In this document: positions 44,095 to 53,985 of the stretch, piece by piece | Layout: each line of letters opens with the position of its first letter | Position numbering within the stretch: the stretch's first letter is position 1 | From: Thalassotalea_H sp040779345 | Lineage (GTDB): Bacteria; Pseudomonadota; Gammaproteobacteria; Enterobacterales; Alteromonadaceae | Assembly (NCBI GenBank): GCA_040779345.1 | Contig: JBFONU010000001.1 | Location: 310,001 to 374,000, forward strand | DNA: 64,000 bases | Reading direction: 5' to 3' | Notes under the pieces: generated by a model | Seen by the model: only the letters and a program-made list of their open reading frames with translations | Databases searched by the model: none | Told to the model about the DNA's origin: nothing | Made by a program: the position numbers and the translations under genes

Positions 44095-45582
44095 ATGCAT
44101 GGTCAAAAACATATTCTTGTCGTTGATAATGATGTCGCTCGACGTCAGCAAATAGCAACTGTGTTATCTTTTGTTGGAGAGCATTATCAAACATGCGCCG
44201 AAGACGAAATAGCTGAAATATTTAAACAACAAGGTAATACGTTAACCGTCATACTATGCGGGCGTGTCTCAGGCGCTGTTGCCGAGTTTGTCAAAAACAA
44301 CCCTGCTTGCCCATTTATAATTCATGATGTTATCGATCAAGGTGAGGTTGAGCATTGTGTTAATGTGATCGGAGAATTAACGACACCGCTCAACTATGCA
44401 CAACTGACTGAAATGGTACACCATTGCCATCAATATCATAATAAACTTCCTCATAAACACAGTAAAAATTCCGGTAATAGTCCGTTGTTTCGCTCATTAG
44501 TTGGCGCAAGTGAACCGATGCAACAGGTACGATTTTTAATTGAACAAGTTGCCTCTACTCATGCGAATGTGTTGATCTTAGGTGAGTCAGGTACCGGAAA
44601 AGAAGTGGTAGCGCGTAATATTCATAATTTGTCTAACCGCAGTAAAGCGCCATTTGTCCCCGTTAACTGTGGTGCGATCCCGCCTGATTTATTAGAAAGT
44701 GAGTTGTTCGGTCATGAAAAAGGCGCCTTTACTGGTGCTATTTCTACGCGTAAAGGACGTTTTGAACTTGCTGAAGGTGGTACGTTATTTCTTGATGAAA
44801 TTGGTGATATGCCGCAACCCATGCAAGTGAAATTATTACGAGTATTACAAGAGCGCACATTTGAAAGAGTTGGAGGTGCGAAAAGCATTAAGGCAGACGT
44901 ACGTGTGATTGCTGCCACTCATCAAAATCTTGAAGAAATGATCAAAGAAGGCAGTTTTAGAGAAGACTTATATTATCGATTGAATGTTTTCCCAATTGAA
45001 ACCCCTTCATTAAGAGCTCGCAAAGAAGATATTCCTTTGTTGTTAAAAGAACTCGTTACACGTTTCGAGCATGAGCAAGGACAAACGGTTCGTTTTACCG
45101 AGCAAGCAGTCGAGTCATTAAAAGAACACGCTTGGTCAGGAAATGTGCGAGAACTGTCTAATTTAATCGAACGTATGATCATTATGTATGCTGAACAGGT
45201 GGTGAATGTAAGTGAACTCCCCCACAAGTACCGCCATATAGAGGTCGAAGAGTATACCCCTGAATATCCTGAAGAGCTTCAAGAACGTGAAGCGATTAAT
45301 GAGTTATTTGCTGGTTTTGATTATGACGATGATGAAAGCGACGACAATGATTTTTCTGATAGTTTTGAAGAACAAGAGGACTCAGGAAATAAAGTGGATA
45401 AATTACCTAGTGATGGATTGAACTTAAAAGAATATCTAGCTGATTTAGAAGTGTCTTTAATTACTCAAGCACTGGATAAAAACGAATGGGTGGTGGCACG
45501 CTCTGCTGAATTACTGGGTATGCGCCGTACCACATTGGTTGAAAAAATGCGTAAATATGCCCTACAAAAAAGCGATAATTAA
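44095..45582 (+). CDS. flrA: FlrA (FleQ): sigma-54-dependent master flagellar regulator
   Basis: FlrA activates the early sigma-54 flagellar genes, including flrBC. From the ATG at 44095 it has 495 residues; a TTG at 44077 is less likely. The N-terminal FleQ-type receiver (about 1-125) lacks the phosphorylatable Asp (TVILCGRVSG at that strand), so it is not a normal response regulator. The AAA+ domain has Walker A GESGTGKE near residue 163, GAFTGA near 210 for sigma-54 contact and Walker B GGTLFLDEIGD. A C-terminal Fis-type helix-turn-helix (AELLGMRRTTLVEKMRK) binds DNA. An acidic linker (DYDDDESDDNDFSDS) of about 60 residues precedes it, longer than usual. Confidence 0.95.
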   Translation: MHGQKHILVVDNDVARRQQIATVLSFVGEHYQTCAEDEIAEIFKQQGNTLTVILCGRVSGAVAEFVKNNPACPFIIHDVIDQGEVEHCVNVIGELTTPLNYAQLTEMVHHCHQYHNKLPHKHSKNSGNSPLFRSLVGASEPMQQVRFLIEQVASTHANVLILGESGTGKEVVARNIHNLSNRSKAPFVPVNCGAIPPDLLESELFGHEKGAFTGAISTRKGRFELAEGGTLFLDEIGDMPQPMQVKLLRVLQERTFERVGGAKSIKADVRVIAATHQNLEEMIKEGSFREDLYYRLNVFPIETPSLRARKEDIPLLLKELVTRFEHEQGQTVRFTEQAVESLKEHAWSGNVRELSNLIERMIIMYAEQVVNVSELPHKYRHIEVEEYTPEYPEELQEREAINELFAGFDYDDDESDDNDFSDSFEEQEDSGNKVDKLPSDGLNLKEYLADLEVSLITQALDKNEWVVARSAELLGMRRTTLVEKMRKYALQKSDN

Positions 45583-45706
45583 TTCAAATTAGCACGTAAT
45601 AATCTTTATCCGTCAACAATTGTATTTTGGTGTTATCTCTCTAATGCCAAATTATTGACCGACCAAAAATCCCACTTAATCAATTGAAAAACATACATAA
45701 AATCTA

Positions 45707-45724
45707 ATGGCATAAAAAATGCTT
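45707..45724 (+). promoter_or_regulatory. Sigma-54 promoter for flrBC
   Basis: TGGCAT with GG at 45709-45710, exactly 10 bases, then GC at 45721-45722 (ATGCTT). The -24 element matches TGGCAC at five of six bases. Transcription would start near 45733, about 26 bases before flrB. FlrA-dependent transcription of flrBC is known in Vibrio. Confidence 0.75.
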
Positions 45725-45758
45725 TATTTGGTTGTTATTCTAAACCGAGTGAAATGTT

Positions 45759-46964
45759 ATGGCCGTTGCCTATTCTAATCAACAAACAGAGAGTTGTTCT
45801 AGCAGTTTGCATCATCAAACTGTCTTTCCATTTATTGAACAGCCATTAGTCAATGCTCGCTCGGGTTTACAACAAGAATCTTATCAAGGTGAATTGCCAC
45901 ACCTAAGAAAGCAGTCAACGCAGCTCGAAAAAATCATAGATGCGATGCCAACCGGTATGATCATGCTAGATGGAAATGGTGTCGTAGTTAAAATAAACAA
46001 AATTGCCAGTAAATTATTGGATGAACCTATATTAGGTTATCCATGGTTTGATGTGATCCGTCGCTCATTTAAACCCCGAGCGGATGATTGGCATGAAGTG
46101 TCACTAAATGATGGTAGACGCGTTAAATTAGAAATATCTGCATTAGAAGATCAGCCAGGTCAATTGATCATGATCACTGATTTAACGGAAACGAGATTAC
46201 TACAAGACAAATTAAGCCAATTACAACGCCTATCTTCGTTAGGTCAAATGGTCTCAAAATTGGCGCACCAAATACGCACCCCGTTATCTGCTGCCATGTT
46301 ATATGGCGCTAATTTAAAGAACAAAAAGCTGAAAGATCAAGACCGCGATAATTTTCAAGATAAATTAATGTCTCGATTGAAGGATCTTGAGCAACAAGTA
46401 AACGACATGCTGTTATTTGCGAAAAGTGGACAACAGCAGGTCGTAGAGCCTCTTTCTGTCAATGAAGTTATTAATGACTCAACGCAAGGTTTAGAAGCCT
46501 TGATTGAAAAAGCTCAGGCCGAAGTGACTATTCAACCCTGTCCTGAAGATTGTCATATTTTAGGCAATAAAAGTGCCTTGTCAGGCGCAATACAAAACTT
46601 GATCCACAACAGTATACAAGTCATCAAGCAGCATGCTCAAATTCAAATATCTGCTTATTGTAAAGACAAATATGCTTATATCAGCGTCAAAGATAATGGT
46701 GAAGGTATTAGTGCTGAATTAGCGAATAAAATTTTCGAACCTTTTTATACGTCTCGTGTTCAAGGCACAGGATTAGGTTTGGCGGTTGTTAAATCTGTTG
46801 CACAAGCTCATCAAGGTAAGGTGCATTTATTAAGTCAGCCAAATGAAGGAGCGCATTTTTGTATTAAGTTGCCTTTGTTACTGAATAATCCCTTATCTGA
46901 AGATTATTTACCTGATGATAGCGACATAAATTTCTCACAGGAGAATACTCATGACACAAAATAA
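45759..46964 (+). CDS. flrB: FlrB (FleS): flagellar sensor histidine kinase
   Basis: FlrB phosphorylates FlrC to switch on the class III genes. The 401-residue protein has no membrane segment, so it is cytoplasmic. A PAS-like domain (about 55-145, MPTGMIMLDGNGVVVKINK) is followed by the HisKA site, His170 in KLAHQIRTPL, and the ATPase domain with NLIHNSIQV, DNGEGI and GTGLGLAVV. It overlaps flrC by 14 bases. Confidence 0.95.
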   Translation: MAVAYSNQQTESCSSSLHHQTVFPFIEQPLVNARSGLQQESYQGELPHLRKQSTQLEKIIDAMPTGMIMLDGNGVVVKINKIASKLLDEPILGYPWFDVIRRSFKPRADDWHEVSLNDGRRVKLEISALEDQPGQLIMITDLTETRLLQDKLSQLQRLSSLGQMVSKLAHQIRTPLSAAMLYGANLKNKKLKDQDRDNFQDKLMSRLKDLEQQVNDMLLFAKSGQQQVVEPLSVNEVINDSTQGLEALIEKAQAEVTIQPCPEDCHILGNKSALSGAIQNLIHNSIQVIKQHAQIQISAYCKDKYAYISVKDNGEGISAELANKIFEPFYTSRVQGTGLGLAVVKSVAQAHQGKVHLLSQPNEGAHFCIKLPLLLNNPLSEDYLPDDSDINFSQENTHDTK

Positions 46965-48291
46965 AATTTTAGTGGTTGAAGATGACTCAGGACTTCGTGA
47001 AGCACTCGTAGATACATTAATGCTCGCGGGTTATCACTGTGTGGAAGCAGACTCTGGCGAAAGCGCTTTACTGTTATTGAAAAACCAATCGGTTGATCTT
47101 GTGGTGAGTGATGTTCAAATGGGGGGGATGTCAGGTTTATCTTTACTCAAAAGTATAAAATCCACCTATCCTAAAATGCCAGTATTAATCATGACAGCAT
47201 ATGGAACTATTGATGATGCGGTACAAGCGATAAAAGACGGCGCGTGTAATTATATGGCAAAACCTTTTGCACCCGAAGTATTGCTCAATATGGTCAACCA
47301 ATATGTGCCATTACAAACACATGACGTATTCGAGCCAGTGGTTGCCGATAAAAGAAGTATCGAGTTATTAAGGTTAGCGAAAAAAGTTGCAACAACTGAC
47401 GCATCCGTGATGGTTCTCGGGCCAAGTGGCTCAGGTAAAGAAGTTTTAGCGCAATATGTGCATTATAATTCGGCACGTTCTGATAAACCATTTGTTGCGA
47501 TAAATTGTGCGGCAATTCCTGAAAACATGCTTGAAGCTACGTTATTTGGTTATGAGAAAGGGGCTTTCACTGGCGCTATTCAAGCGTGTCCTGGCAAATT
47601 TGAACAAGCGCAAGGTGGGACAATTTTACTTGATGAAATCACAGAGATGGATTTAGGCCTACAAGCAAAAATTCTTCGTGTCTTGCAAGAGCGAGAAGTT
47701 GAACGTTTAGCAGGAAGAAAAACCATTAGCCTTGATGTACGTGTTATTGCAACGAGCAACCGTGATCTAAAAGAGGCTGTGAAAGCGGGAATTTTTCGTG
47801 AAGATTTATACTATCGTTTAAACGTATTTCCTTTAACTTGGACAGCATTAGCTGAGCGAAGAGATGACATTATTCCTCTAGCAAAACATTTAGTTGAGCG
47901 TTTATGTCAAAAAAGTGGAGAAGCTATACCTGAATTTACCGCTTCTGCACGCAATAAATTAAGTGCTTATCATTGGCCAGGTAATGTACGAGAATTAGAT
48001 AACGTGATCCAGCGTGCATTAATTTTACAAAGCGACCATAAAATTGACGCTGGTGATCTGCTGATTGAAAATTTTGATACGCCGACTTTAATTGAGTCTC
48101 CTAGTGAGGCTGCCTGCGAAGATAAATTAGGTAATGAGCTGAAATTGCAAGAACATCAAATTATTCTAGATACATTGCAAGCCTGTCAAGGAAGCCGAAA
48201 AGATGTTGCAGACAGGTTAGGGATCAGTCCGCGTACCTTACGATACAAAATTGCGCGAATGCGAGATTCTGGTATTCAAATTCCTGCCTAA
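46951..48291 (+). CDS. flrC: FlrC (FleR): sigma-54-dependent response regulator
   Basis: FlrC, once phosphorylated by FlrB, drives the sigma-54 promoters of the class III genes. The 446-residue protein has a full receiver with Asp54 (VDLVVSDVQM), an AAA+ domain with GPSGSGKE, GAFTGA and a GGTILLDEITEMD Walker B, and a Fis-type helix-turn-helix (DVADRLGISPRTLRYKI) at the C-terminus. A clear terminator follows 16 bases after the stop. Confidence 0.96.
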   Translation: MTQNKILVVEDDSGLREALVDTLMLAGYHCVEADSGESALLLLKNQSVDLVVSDVQMGGMSGLSLLKSIKSTYPKMPVLIMTAYGTIDDAVQAIKDGACNYMAKPFAPEVLLNMVNQYVPLQTHDVFEPVVADKRSIELLRLAKKVATTDASVMVLGPSGSGKEVLAQYVHYNSARSDKPFVAINCAAIPENMLEATLFGYEKGAFTGAIQACPGKFEQAQGGTILLDEITEMDLGLQAKILRVLQEREVERLAGRKTISLDVRVIATSNRDLKEAVKAGIFREDLYYRLNVFPLTWTALAERRDDIIPLAKHLVERLCQKSGEAIPEFTASARNKLSAYHWPGNVRELDNVIQRALILQSDHKIDAGDLLIENFDTPTLIESPSEAACEDKLGNELKLQEHQIILDTLQACQGSRKDVADRLGISPRTLRYKIARMRDSGIQIPA

Positions 48292-48306
48292 TATCGAGAA
48301 TAAAAT

Positions 48307-48338
48307 AAACACCAATAAGTCACTTTATTGGTGTTTTT
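48307..48338 (+). terminator. Intrinsic terminator after flrC
   Basis: AAACACCAATAA (48307-48318) pairs perfectly with TTATTGGTGTTT (48325-48336) around a 6-base loop and runs into a T5 tract. It isolates the regulatory genes from the fliE operon, whose own sigma-54 promoter follows. Confidence 0.92.
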
Positions 48339-48462
48339 ATCTATTTATCCCAATGGTTAACTATTGATAAAATCCCCCATCCACATGAGTTGTTTATGTT
48401 AATTCACATCTTATTTAATTGTTTTATATAGTAAAATTTTAATATAAACCTCAGCGTCCCAA

Positions 48463-48479
48463 TTGGCACTTTGCTTGCA
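48463..48479 (+). promoter_or_regulatory. Sigma-54 promoter for the fliE operon
   Basis: TTGGCAC-N5-TTGCA, with GG at 48465-48466 and GC at 48477-48478: a perfect consensus match. Transcription would start near 48490, about 40 bases before fliE. It is the best sigma-54 site in the window. Confidence 0.93.
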
Positions 48480-48531
48480 GTAACACGGTATAGCGTTTAA
48501 TAAACAAAATATTGACACAAGCGAGAAATCC

Positions 48532-48867
48532 ATGGATATCAAAACCAATTCACTTTATGCCCAAATGCAAAGTATGCAACTTGAAGCTATGGGTAATCGT
48601 ATGTCATCTGTTGAAAACAACATAACACCGGTTAATCAATCCACCAGCGACTTTGGTAATATGCTTAAGCAGGCGGTGAGTGCGGTTAATGATGTGCAAC
48701 ATGAAGCCAAAGATAAACGAAATGCTTTTGAAATGGGCGACCGAAGTGTGACATTGGCTGACACTATGGTGACAGCAGCTAAAGCTGGTATCGCATTTGA
48801 TGCGACATTACAGGTACGTAATAAATTTGTTGAAGCGTATAAAGAAATTATGGCAATGCCAGTTTAG
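48532..48867 (+). CDS. fliE: Flagellar hook-basal body protein FliE
   Basis: FliE links the MS ring to the rod. The 111-residue protein has the family C-terminal half, FGNMLKQAVSAVNDVQHEAK and VTAAKAGIAFDATLQVRNKFVEAY (typical AxxxSxxFQxxxxVRNKxxxAY pattern). It heads the operon fliE-F-G-H-I-J directly downstream of the sigma-54 promoter. Confidence 0.96.
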   Translation: MDIKTNSLYAQMQSMQLEAMGNRMSSVENNITPVNQSTSDFGNMLKQAVSAVNDVQHEAKDKRNAFEMGDRSVTLADTMVTAAKAGIAFDATLQVRNKFVEAYKEIMAMPV

Positions 48868-48928
48868 TCGAAATTATCATTAACTTGTATAAAGCGCAGT
48901 AACGCAGTCAATTAAGCGGAGAAGTTAA

Positions 48929-50674
48929 GTGGCAGATATCAGTAATACAGCATTAACAGCAGCAGATGGCGGATCAGATCTTGTTGCAGACGACAATGCT
49001 GATAATCATATAGATGAGCAAAAATCAGGCTTTGCTTCCGCTATGGGCAATGTTGATATTTTACGTCAATTAACCTTAATAATGGCACTGGCTATTTGTT
49101 TAGCCATCGCAATATTTGTCATTATGTGGGCTAATCAACCGGACTATCGTTATTTAACAAAGTTGCCAACAGAGCAACTGATCACCACGATGGACTTTCT
49201 TGATGCAAATAAAGTCGATTATCGTCAAGAAAATAACACCATTTCTGTACCAACAGAAGAATATCAAAATGTTCGCCTATTACTCGCTCGTGAAGGTTTA
49301 ACTGATGAGCCTGACGAAGGCAGTGATATTTTGATGCAAGATATGGGGTTTGGTGTGAGCCAGCGCTTAGAAAGAGAGCGGTTAAAACACTCACGTGAAC
49401 AGCAACTTTCTCGTACAATAGAAGAATTACAAACCATTAGTCGTGCACGAGTATTATTAGCGATACCGCGAGATAACGTTTTTGCGAAACGAGAAAAAAA
49501 TCCTTCTGCAACCGTTGTACTAACTTTACGTAAAGGCCGTTTATTATCAGAAGAAGAAGTTGATTCTGTGGTCGATATTGTTGCGTCTGCGGTACAAAGC
49601 TTAGATCCAAACCGCGTGACAGTCACCGATCAAAATGGTCGTTTACTCAACTCAGGATCACAAGATTCTGTGTCCTCACGTTCAAGAAAAGAATTTGAAA
49701 TAGAGCAAAAACGTGAAAAAGAATACATGGACAAAATTGATAGTATTCTGATCCCTGTGGTTGGCCTAGGAAATTATACTGCTCAAGTCGATATTGCAAT
49801 GGACTTTACCAATACAGAAGAAACACAACGCCGTTATAATTCAGACTTACCTGCACTTCGCAGTGAAATGAAAGTTGAAGATAGCACCTTAGGTGGTGCG
49901 TTAGGGGGAATACCTGGTGCGTTAACGAATCAACCTCCGCTTGATTCAAGTATTCCTGAAACGGCTGGGGGAGCGAATGCACAAAAAGCGATGCCAAGCA
50001 GAAAGCACCTAGAATCAACCAAAAATTATGAATTAGACGAAGCCGTTAGCTATACTAAGCAGCAAACAGGTGTTATTCGTCGGATAAGTGTCTCGGTTGC
50101 GCTTGATTATTTATCTTCGACCGTTCCTCCTGCCGAAGGTGTTGAAGATGCTCAACCTACCACAACGCAAGTACCTCGTTCAGTACAAGAATTAGCCAAC
50201 ATTCGCCGTTTACTTCAAGGCAGCATAGGCTTTGATTTACAACGTGGTGATGCATTGGAGGTGGTGACATTACCCTTTAATCGTGTTGATCAAGGCACAG
50301 CAGTTGTTTTACCTTTTTATCAACAAGAATGGTTTTTCAAATATGCGAAGCTAGGTGGCGCTTTATTATTAATTACTATTTTACTGCTAACGGTTGTTCG
50401 CCCAATGGTGAATCGATTAATCAACCCAGATCAAACACCTTCTGATTATGGCGATAAATCACTTGATTCGCACATTGATTTAGGCGATGAAACCATGGAT
50501 ATGCTAACATCAGACTTTGATGCAGCAGCAGTAGGTTTTGCCCCAGATGGCAGTTTACAGTTACCTGATTTACATCGAGATGAAGATATCTTAAAAGCGG
50601 TTCGGGCATTAGTGGCTAATGAGCCTGAATTATCCTCGCAAGTAGTGAAAAGTTGGTTGTTAGAAGATGAGTGA
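48929..50674 (+). CDS. fliF: MS-ring protein FliF
   Basis: FliF forms the membrane MS ring. The GTG start at 48929 has GGAG 10 bases upstream. The 581 residues have two membrane helices (about 45-65 and 470-490), YRYLTKLPTEQLITTMDFLD and LLAREGLTDEPDEG near the N-terminus, and a long C-terminal tail that binds FliG. It overlaps fliG by eight bases. Confidence 0.97.
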   Translation: MADISNTALTAADGGSDLVADDNADNHIDEQKSGFASAMGNVDILRQLTLIMALAICLAIAIFVIMWANQPDYRYLTKLPTEQLITTMDFLDANKVDYRQENNTISVPTEEYQNVRLLLAREGLTDEPDEGSDILMQDMGFGVSQRLERERLKHSREQQLSRTIEELQTISRARVLLAIPRDNVFAKREKNPSATVVLTLRKGRLLSEEEVDSVVDIVASAVQSLDPNRVTVTDQNGRLLNSGSQDSVSSRSRKEFEIEQKREKEYMDKIDSILIPVVGLGNYTAQVDIAMDFTNTEETQRRYNSDLPALRSEMKVEDSTLGGALGGIPGALTNQPPLDSSIPETAGGANAQKAMPSRKHLESTKNYELDEAVSYTKQQTGVIRRISVSVALDYLSSTVPPAEGVEDAQPTTTQVPRSVQELANIRRLLQGSIGFDLQRGDALEVVTLPFNRVDQGTAVVLPFYQQEWFFKYAKLGGALLLITILLLTVVRPMVNRLINPDQTPSDYGDKSLDSHIDLGDETMDMLTSDFDAAAVGFAPDGSLQLPDLHRDEDILKAVRALVANEPELSSQVVKSWLLEDE

Positions 50675-51716
50675 TGAAAGCCAAGAATTAGCGCCAATGC
50701 CTACAGGCTTTGACGTTGATAAATTAGACGGTTCAGAAAAAGCGGCAATATTATTGCTCAGCCTTTCAGAAGAAGATGCTGCGCAAATTTTAAAACATCT
50801 TGAACCCAAACAGGTACAGCAGGTCGGCATGATCATGGCGGCGATGGAAGATTTTACTCAAGAAAAAATCACCGCCGTACACAAGTTATTTATCAATGAA
50901 ATTCAAAACTTTAGTACCATAGGTTTTAATAGTGATGAGTTTGTTCGTAAAGCATTGACGGCGGCATTAGGTGAAGATAAAGCCGGTAACTTGATCGATC
51001 AAATTGTCATGGGCGGTGGTGCCAAAGGACTCGATTCATTGAAATGGATGGACTCTAAGCAAGTGGCTAATATTATTCGAAATGAGCATCCTCAAATTCA
51101 AACCATTGTTTTATCTTATTTAGAGCCGGAACAATCGGCAGAAATTATGAGTCAATTTGCTGAAAAAACACGTTTAGATCTGATGATGCGAATTGCTAAC
51201 CTTGAAGAAGTTCAACCGGCGGCATTACAAGAGTTAAATGAAATTATGGAGAAACAGTTTGCTGGTCAAGCGGGCGCACAAGCTGCGAAAATGGGCGGAT
51301 TGAAAGCCGCTGCTGATATCATGAACTACCTAGATACTAACGTAGAAGGTATGTTGATGGACTCAATTCGCGAACACGATGAAGAAATGAGTCAGCAAAT
51401 TCAAGACTTGATGTTTGTCTTTGAAAATCTTGCGGATGTTGATGATAGAGGCATTCAAGCCATACTTCGTGAAGTGCAACAAGATGCCTTAATGAAAGCC
51501 ATTAAAGGGGCGGATGAAACACTTAAAGATAAGATAATGTCGAATATGTCTAAACGTGCCGCAGAAATGATGGCTGATGATTTAGAAGCTATGGGACCTG
51601 TGCGTATTAGTGAAGTTGAAGCTGCGCAAAAAGAAATATTATCTATTGCTCGCAGGCTTTCAGATGCGGGTGAAATTATGCTTGGTGGCGCAGGTGGCGG
51701 CGATGAATTCTTATAA
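50667..51716 (+). CDS. fliG: Flagellar motor switch protein FliG
   Basis: FliG is the rotor protein that contacts the stator. The 349 residues include LDGSEKAAILLLSLSEEDAA at the N-terminus, LIDQIVMGGGAKGLDSLKW in the linker region and the C-terminal charged torque helix near AILREVQQDALMKAIKGAD. Length is normal for this group. It is translationally coupled to fliF. Confidence 0.98.
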   Translation: MSDESQELAPMPTGFDVDKLDGSEKAAILLLSLSEEDAAQILKHLEPKQVQQVGMIMAAMEDFTQEKITAVHKLFINEIQNFSTIGFNSDEFVRKALTAALGEDKAGNLIDQIVMGGGAKGLDSLKWMDSKQVANIIRNEHPQIQTIVLSYLEPEQSAEIMSQFAEKTRLDLMMRIANLEEVQPAALQELNEIMEKQFAGQAGAQAAKMGGLKAAADIMNYLDTNVEGMLMDSIREHDEEMSQQIQDLMFVFENLADVDDRGIQAILREVQQDALMKAIKGADETLKDKIMSNMSKRAAEMMADDLEAMGPVRISEVEAAQKEILSIARRLSDAGEIMLGGAGGGDEFL

Positions 51717-51733
51717 TGCGTTAACAGTGATTT

Positions 51734-52531
51734 ATGATGAAAACGTTTAAAAATAATCAAACAGCCGATGAGTTAGTTAAAGGAACGGATGAAAGTGAAC
51801 TTGACGTTTGGTCACTTCCCTCGGTGGAAGTTGAAATTGACGAATCTTTAGTAAAAACCAATGCGTTAGGTAGAAAGCCTACTTGGAAGTATGAGCCACC
51901 TGAAGAAGTGGAAGAAATTCAGCCGTTAACAGCTGAGGAGATTGAAGAAATACGTCAAGCTGCCTATGAAGAAGGTTTCAACCAAGGAAAAGAAGAAGGG
52001 TTTTCAACAGGTTTTGAAGATGGTAAAAAATCAGGTCACGAAGAAGGGATAACACAAGGACACGAAGAAGGGCTTGCCAACGGCCTCGAGGAAGGTCAGC
52101 AGCAGATCAAAGAGCTAACGGATAATTGGAGTGAGCTCACCGAGCAACTCCATCAGCCTTTAGCGGTAGTGGAAAAAAATATCGAACAACAATTATTGCA
52201 GCTGACGGTACAATTAACAGAAGCCATTACTTTGCAAGAAGCCAAAACCAATCCTGATATTATTTTGTCAGCTATTGCCCAAGGAATGAAATCTTTACCT
52301 AGCCAAGATGCTCAAACTCAAATATTACTTCACCCTGAAGATATTACGATAATCGAACAACAGTTTTCTGAGCAACACATCCAAGAGCAAGGTTGGCGAC
52401 TAGTTCCTTCCCCGCAGCTTGCTCAAGGGAGTTGCCAAATAGAAAATAGCACATCCAATATCGATCTTTCGATAAAGTCTCGCATGAAAGAAGTGTTGGA
52501 CTCATTTTTGCAAGAAGCCTTACACCAGTAA
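51734..52531 (+). CDS. fliH: FliH: regulator of the FliI export ATPase
   Basis: FliH holds FliI in an inactive state and helps dock it at the export gate. The 265-residue protein has the diagnostic Gly-rich repeat (about residues 75-125: EEGFNQGKEEGFSTGFEDG and so on, GxxxG type), followed by a V-ATPase E-subunit-like C-terminal domain. It starts ATGATG 17 bases after fliG. FliI follows after 28 bases. Confidence 0.93.
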   Translation: MMKTFKNNQTADELVKGTDESELDVWSLPSVEVEIDESLVKTNALGRKPTWKYEPPEEVEEIQPLTAEEIEEIRQAAYEEGFNQGKEEGFSTGFEDGKKSGHEEGITQGHEEGLANGLEEGQQQIKELTDNWSELTEQLHQPLAVVEKNIEQQLLQLTVQLTEAITLQEAKTNPDIILSAIAQGMKSLPSQDAQTQILLHPEDITIIEQQFSEQHIQEQGWRLVPSPQLAQGSCQIENSTSNIDLSIKSRMKEVLDSFLQEALHQ

Positions 52532-52559
52532 AATTGCAATAAAGCGTCAATAATCAGCC

Positions 52560-53927
52560 ATGATAGATGTTCAACGAATCAATCAACGATTAGAAAACTG
52601 TCAACACTTTATCCATCCCCATACCGTTTCTGTGGCGGGAAAGTTAGTACGTGTCGTTGGCTTAACGCTTGAAGCCGTGGGGGTTAAAGCAGCAGTTGGT
52701 AGTCAATGCTTAGTTGAAACAGCTCAAGGTGACTTAATAGCTGAGATTGTTGGCTTTTCTAAAGACATCACTTATTTAATGCCTGAGCAAAGTTTGCAAG
52801 GTGTTTTACCAGGAGCAAGAGTTGTTCCTTTATCAACAAAATCACGTCTGCCGTTATCTATGGAATTATTAGGACGGGTGATTGATGGCGTGGGAAAACC
52901 ACTTGATGGCAAAGGCCCAATTAAAAGCACTGACGTTTACCAAGCCAATAACGCTCCAATTAACCCTTTATCAAGGCGAGCAATAACAGAGCCATTAGAT
53001 GTTGGTGTTAGAGCAATTAATAGTTTTATCACCGTTGGGCAAGGTCAACGAATGGGGCTTTTTGCTGGCTCAGGTGTGGGTAAGAGTGTTTTACTTGGCA
53101 TGATGACTCGCGGCACAACTGCCGATGTGATTGTAGTTGGTCTTGTTGGTGAGCGTGGTCGTGAAGTTAAAGAATTTATTGAAGAGATTTTAGGTGAGGA
53201 AGGGAGAGCGCGTTCAGTGGTCGTTGCAGCGCCTGCTGATAACTCACCATTAATGCGCTTAAAAGGATGTGAAACAGCGGTACAGATCAGCGAATATTTT
53301 CGAGATCAAGGACTGAATGTTTTATTACTGATTGATTCAATTACCCGTTATGCACAAGCACAACGTGAAATTGCCCTTGCTGTAGGTGAGCCTCCAGCGA
53401 CAAAAGGCTACCCGCCTTCAGTGTTTTCAAAGTTACCACAACTTATTGAACGAGCAGGGAATGGTGGAGATGGACAAGGCGCTATTACCGCTTTTTTTAC
53501 GGTGTTAACCGAGGGCGATGACTTACAAGACCCTATCGCAGATGCCGCAAGAGCTATTTTAGACGGTCATATTGTCTTATCTCGTGAGCTTGCTGATTCA
53601 GGCCATTACCCAGCGGTTGATATTGAAGGGTCTATCAGTCGTGTTATGCCAATGGTCACAAGTCCTGAACACCAAGAACTTGCCCAGCAGTTAAAACAAG
53701 TTTATTCATTGTATCAGCAAAATAAAGATTTGATTGCCATTGGTGCATACAGTAAGGGAAATGATCCAAGAATTGATCAGGCAATTCAATTGCTGCCTGT
53801 GATCCGTTTCTTCTTACAGCAAAAAATGACCGAGGTAATACCTTACGATCAAAGTTTAAGTCAATTACAAGAAATATTATCAGCAGCACAAGCGCATGCA
53901 AATAATCAACAAGTACCCAATCAATAA
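52560..53927 (+). CDS. fliI: Flagellar export ATPase FliI
   Basis: FliI is the F1-beta-like ATPase of the flagellar type III export apparatus. The 455 residues contain Walker A GSGVGKSVLL (about 170-178), VVGLVGERGREVKEF, and LLIDSITRYAQAQREIALAVGEPPATKGYPPS in part as LLLIDSITRYAQAQRE. Length is normal. It is followed by fliJ after 58 bases. Confidence 0.98.
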   Translation: MIDVQRINQRLENCQHFIHPHTVSVAGKLVRVVGLTLEAVGVKAAVGSQCLVETAQGDLIAEIVGFSKDITYLMPEQSLQGVLPGARVVPLSTKSRLPLSMELLGRVIDGVGKPLDGKGPIKSTDVYQANNAPINPLSRRAITEPLDVGVRAINSFITVGQGQRMGLFAGSGVGKSVLLGMMTRGTTADVIVVGLVGERGREVKEFIEEILGEEGRARSVVVAAPADNSPLMRLKGCETAVQISEYFRDQGLNVLLLIDSITRYAQAQREIALAVGEPPATKGYPPSVFSKLPQLIERAGNGGDGQGAITAFFTVLTEGDDLQDPIADAARAILDGHIVLSRELADSGHYPAVDIEGSISRVMPMVTSPEHQELAQQLKQVYSLYQQNKDLIAIGAYSKGNDPRIDQAIQLLPVIRFFLQQKMTEVIPYDQSLSQLQEILSAAQAHANNQQVPNQ

Positions 53928-53985
53928 GACAATTGAAGATAATTTTTCTTTTGATTGTTAACTGAGAAAAGAGGTCGAGTTAACT

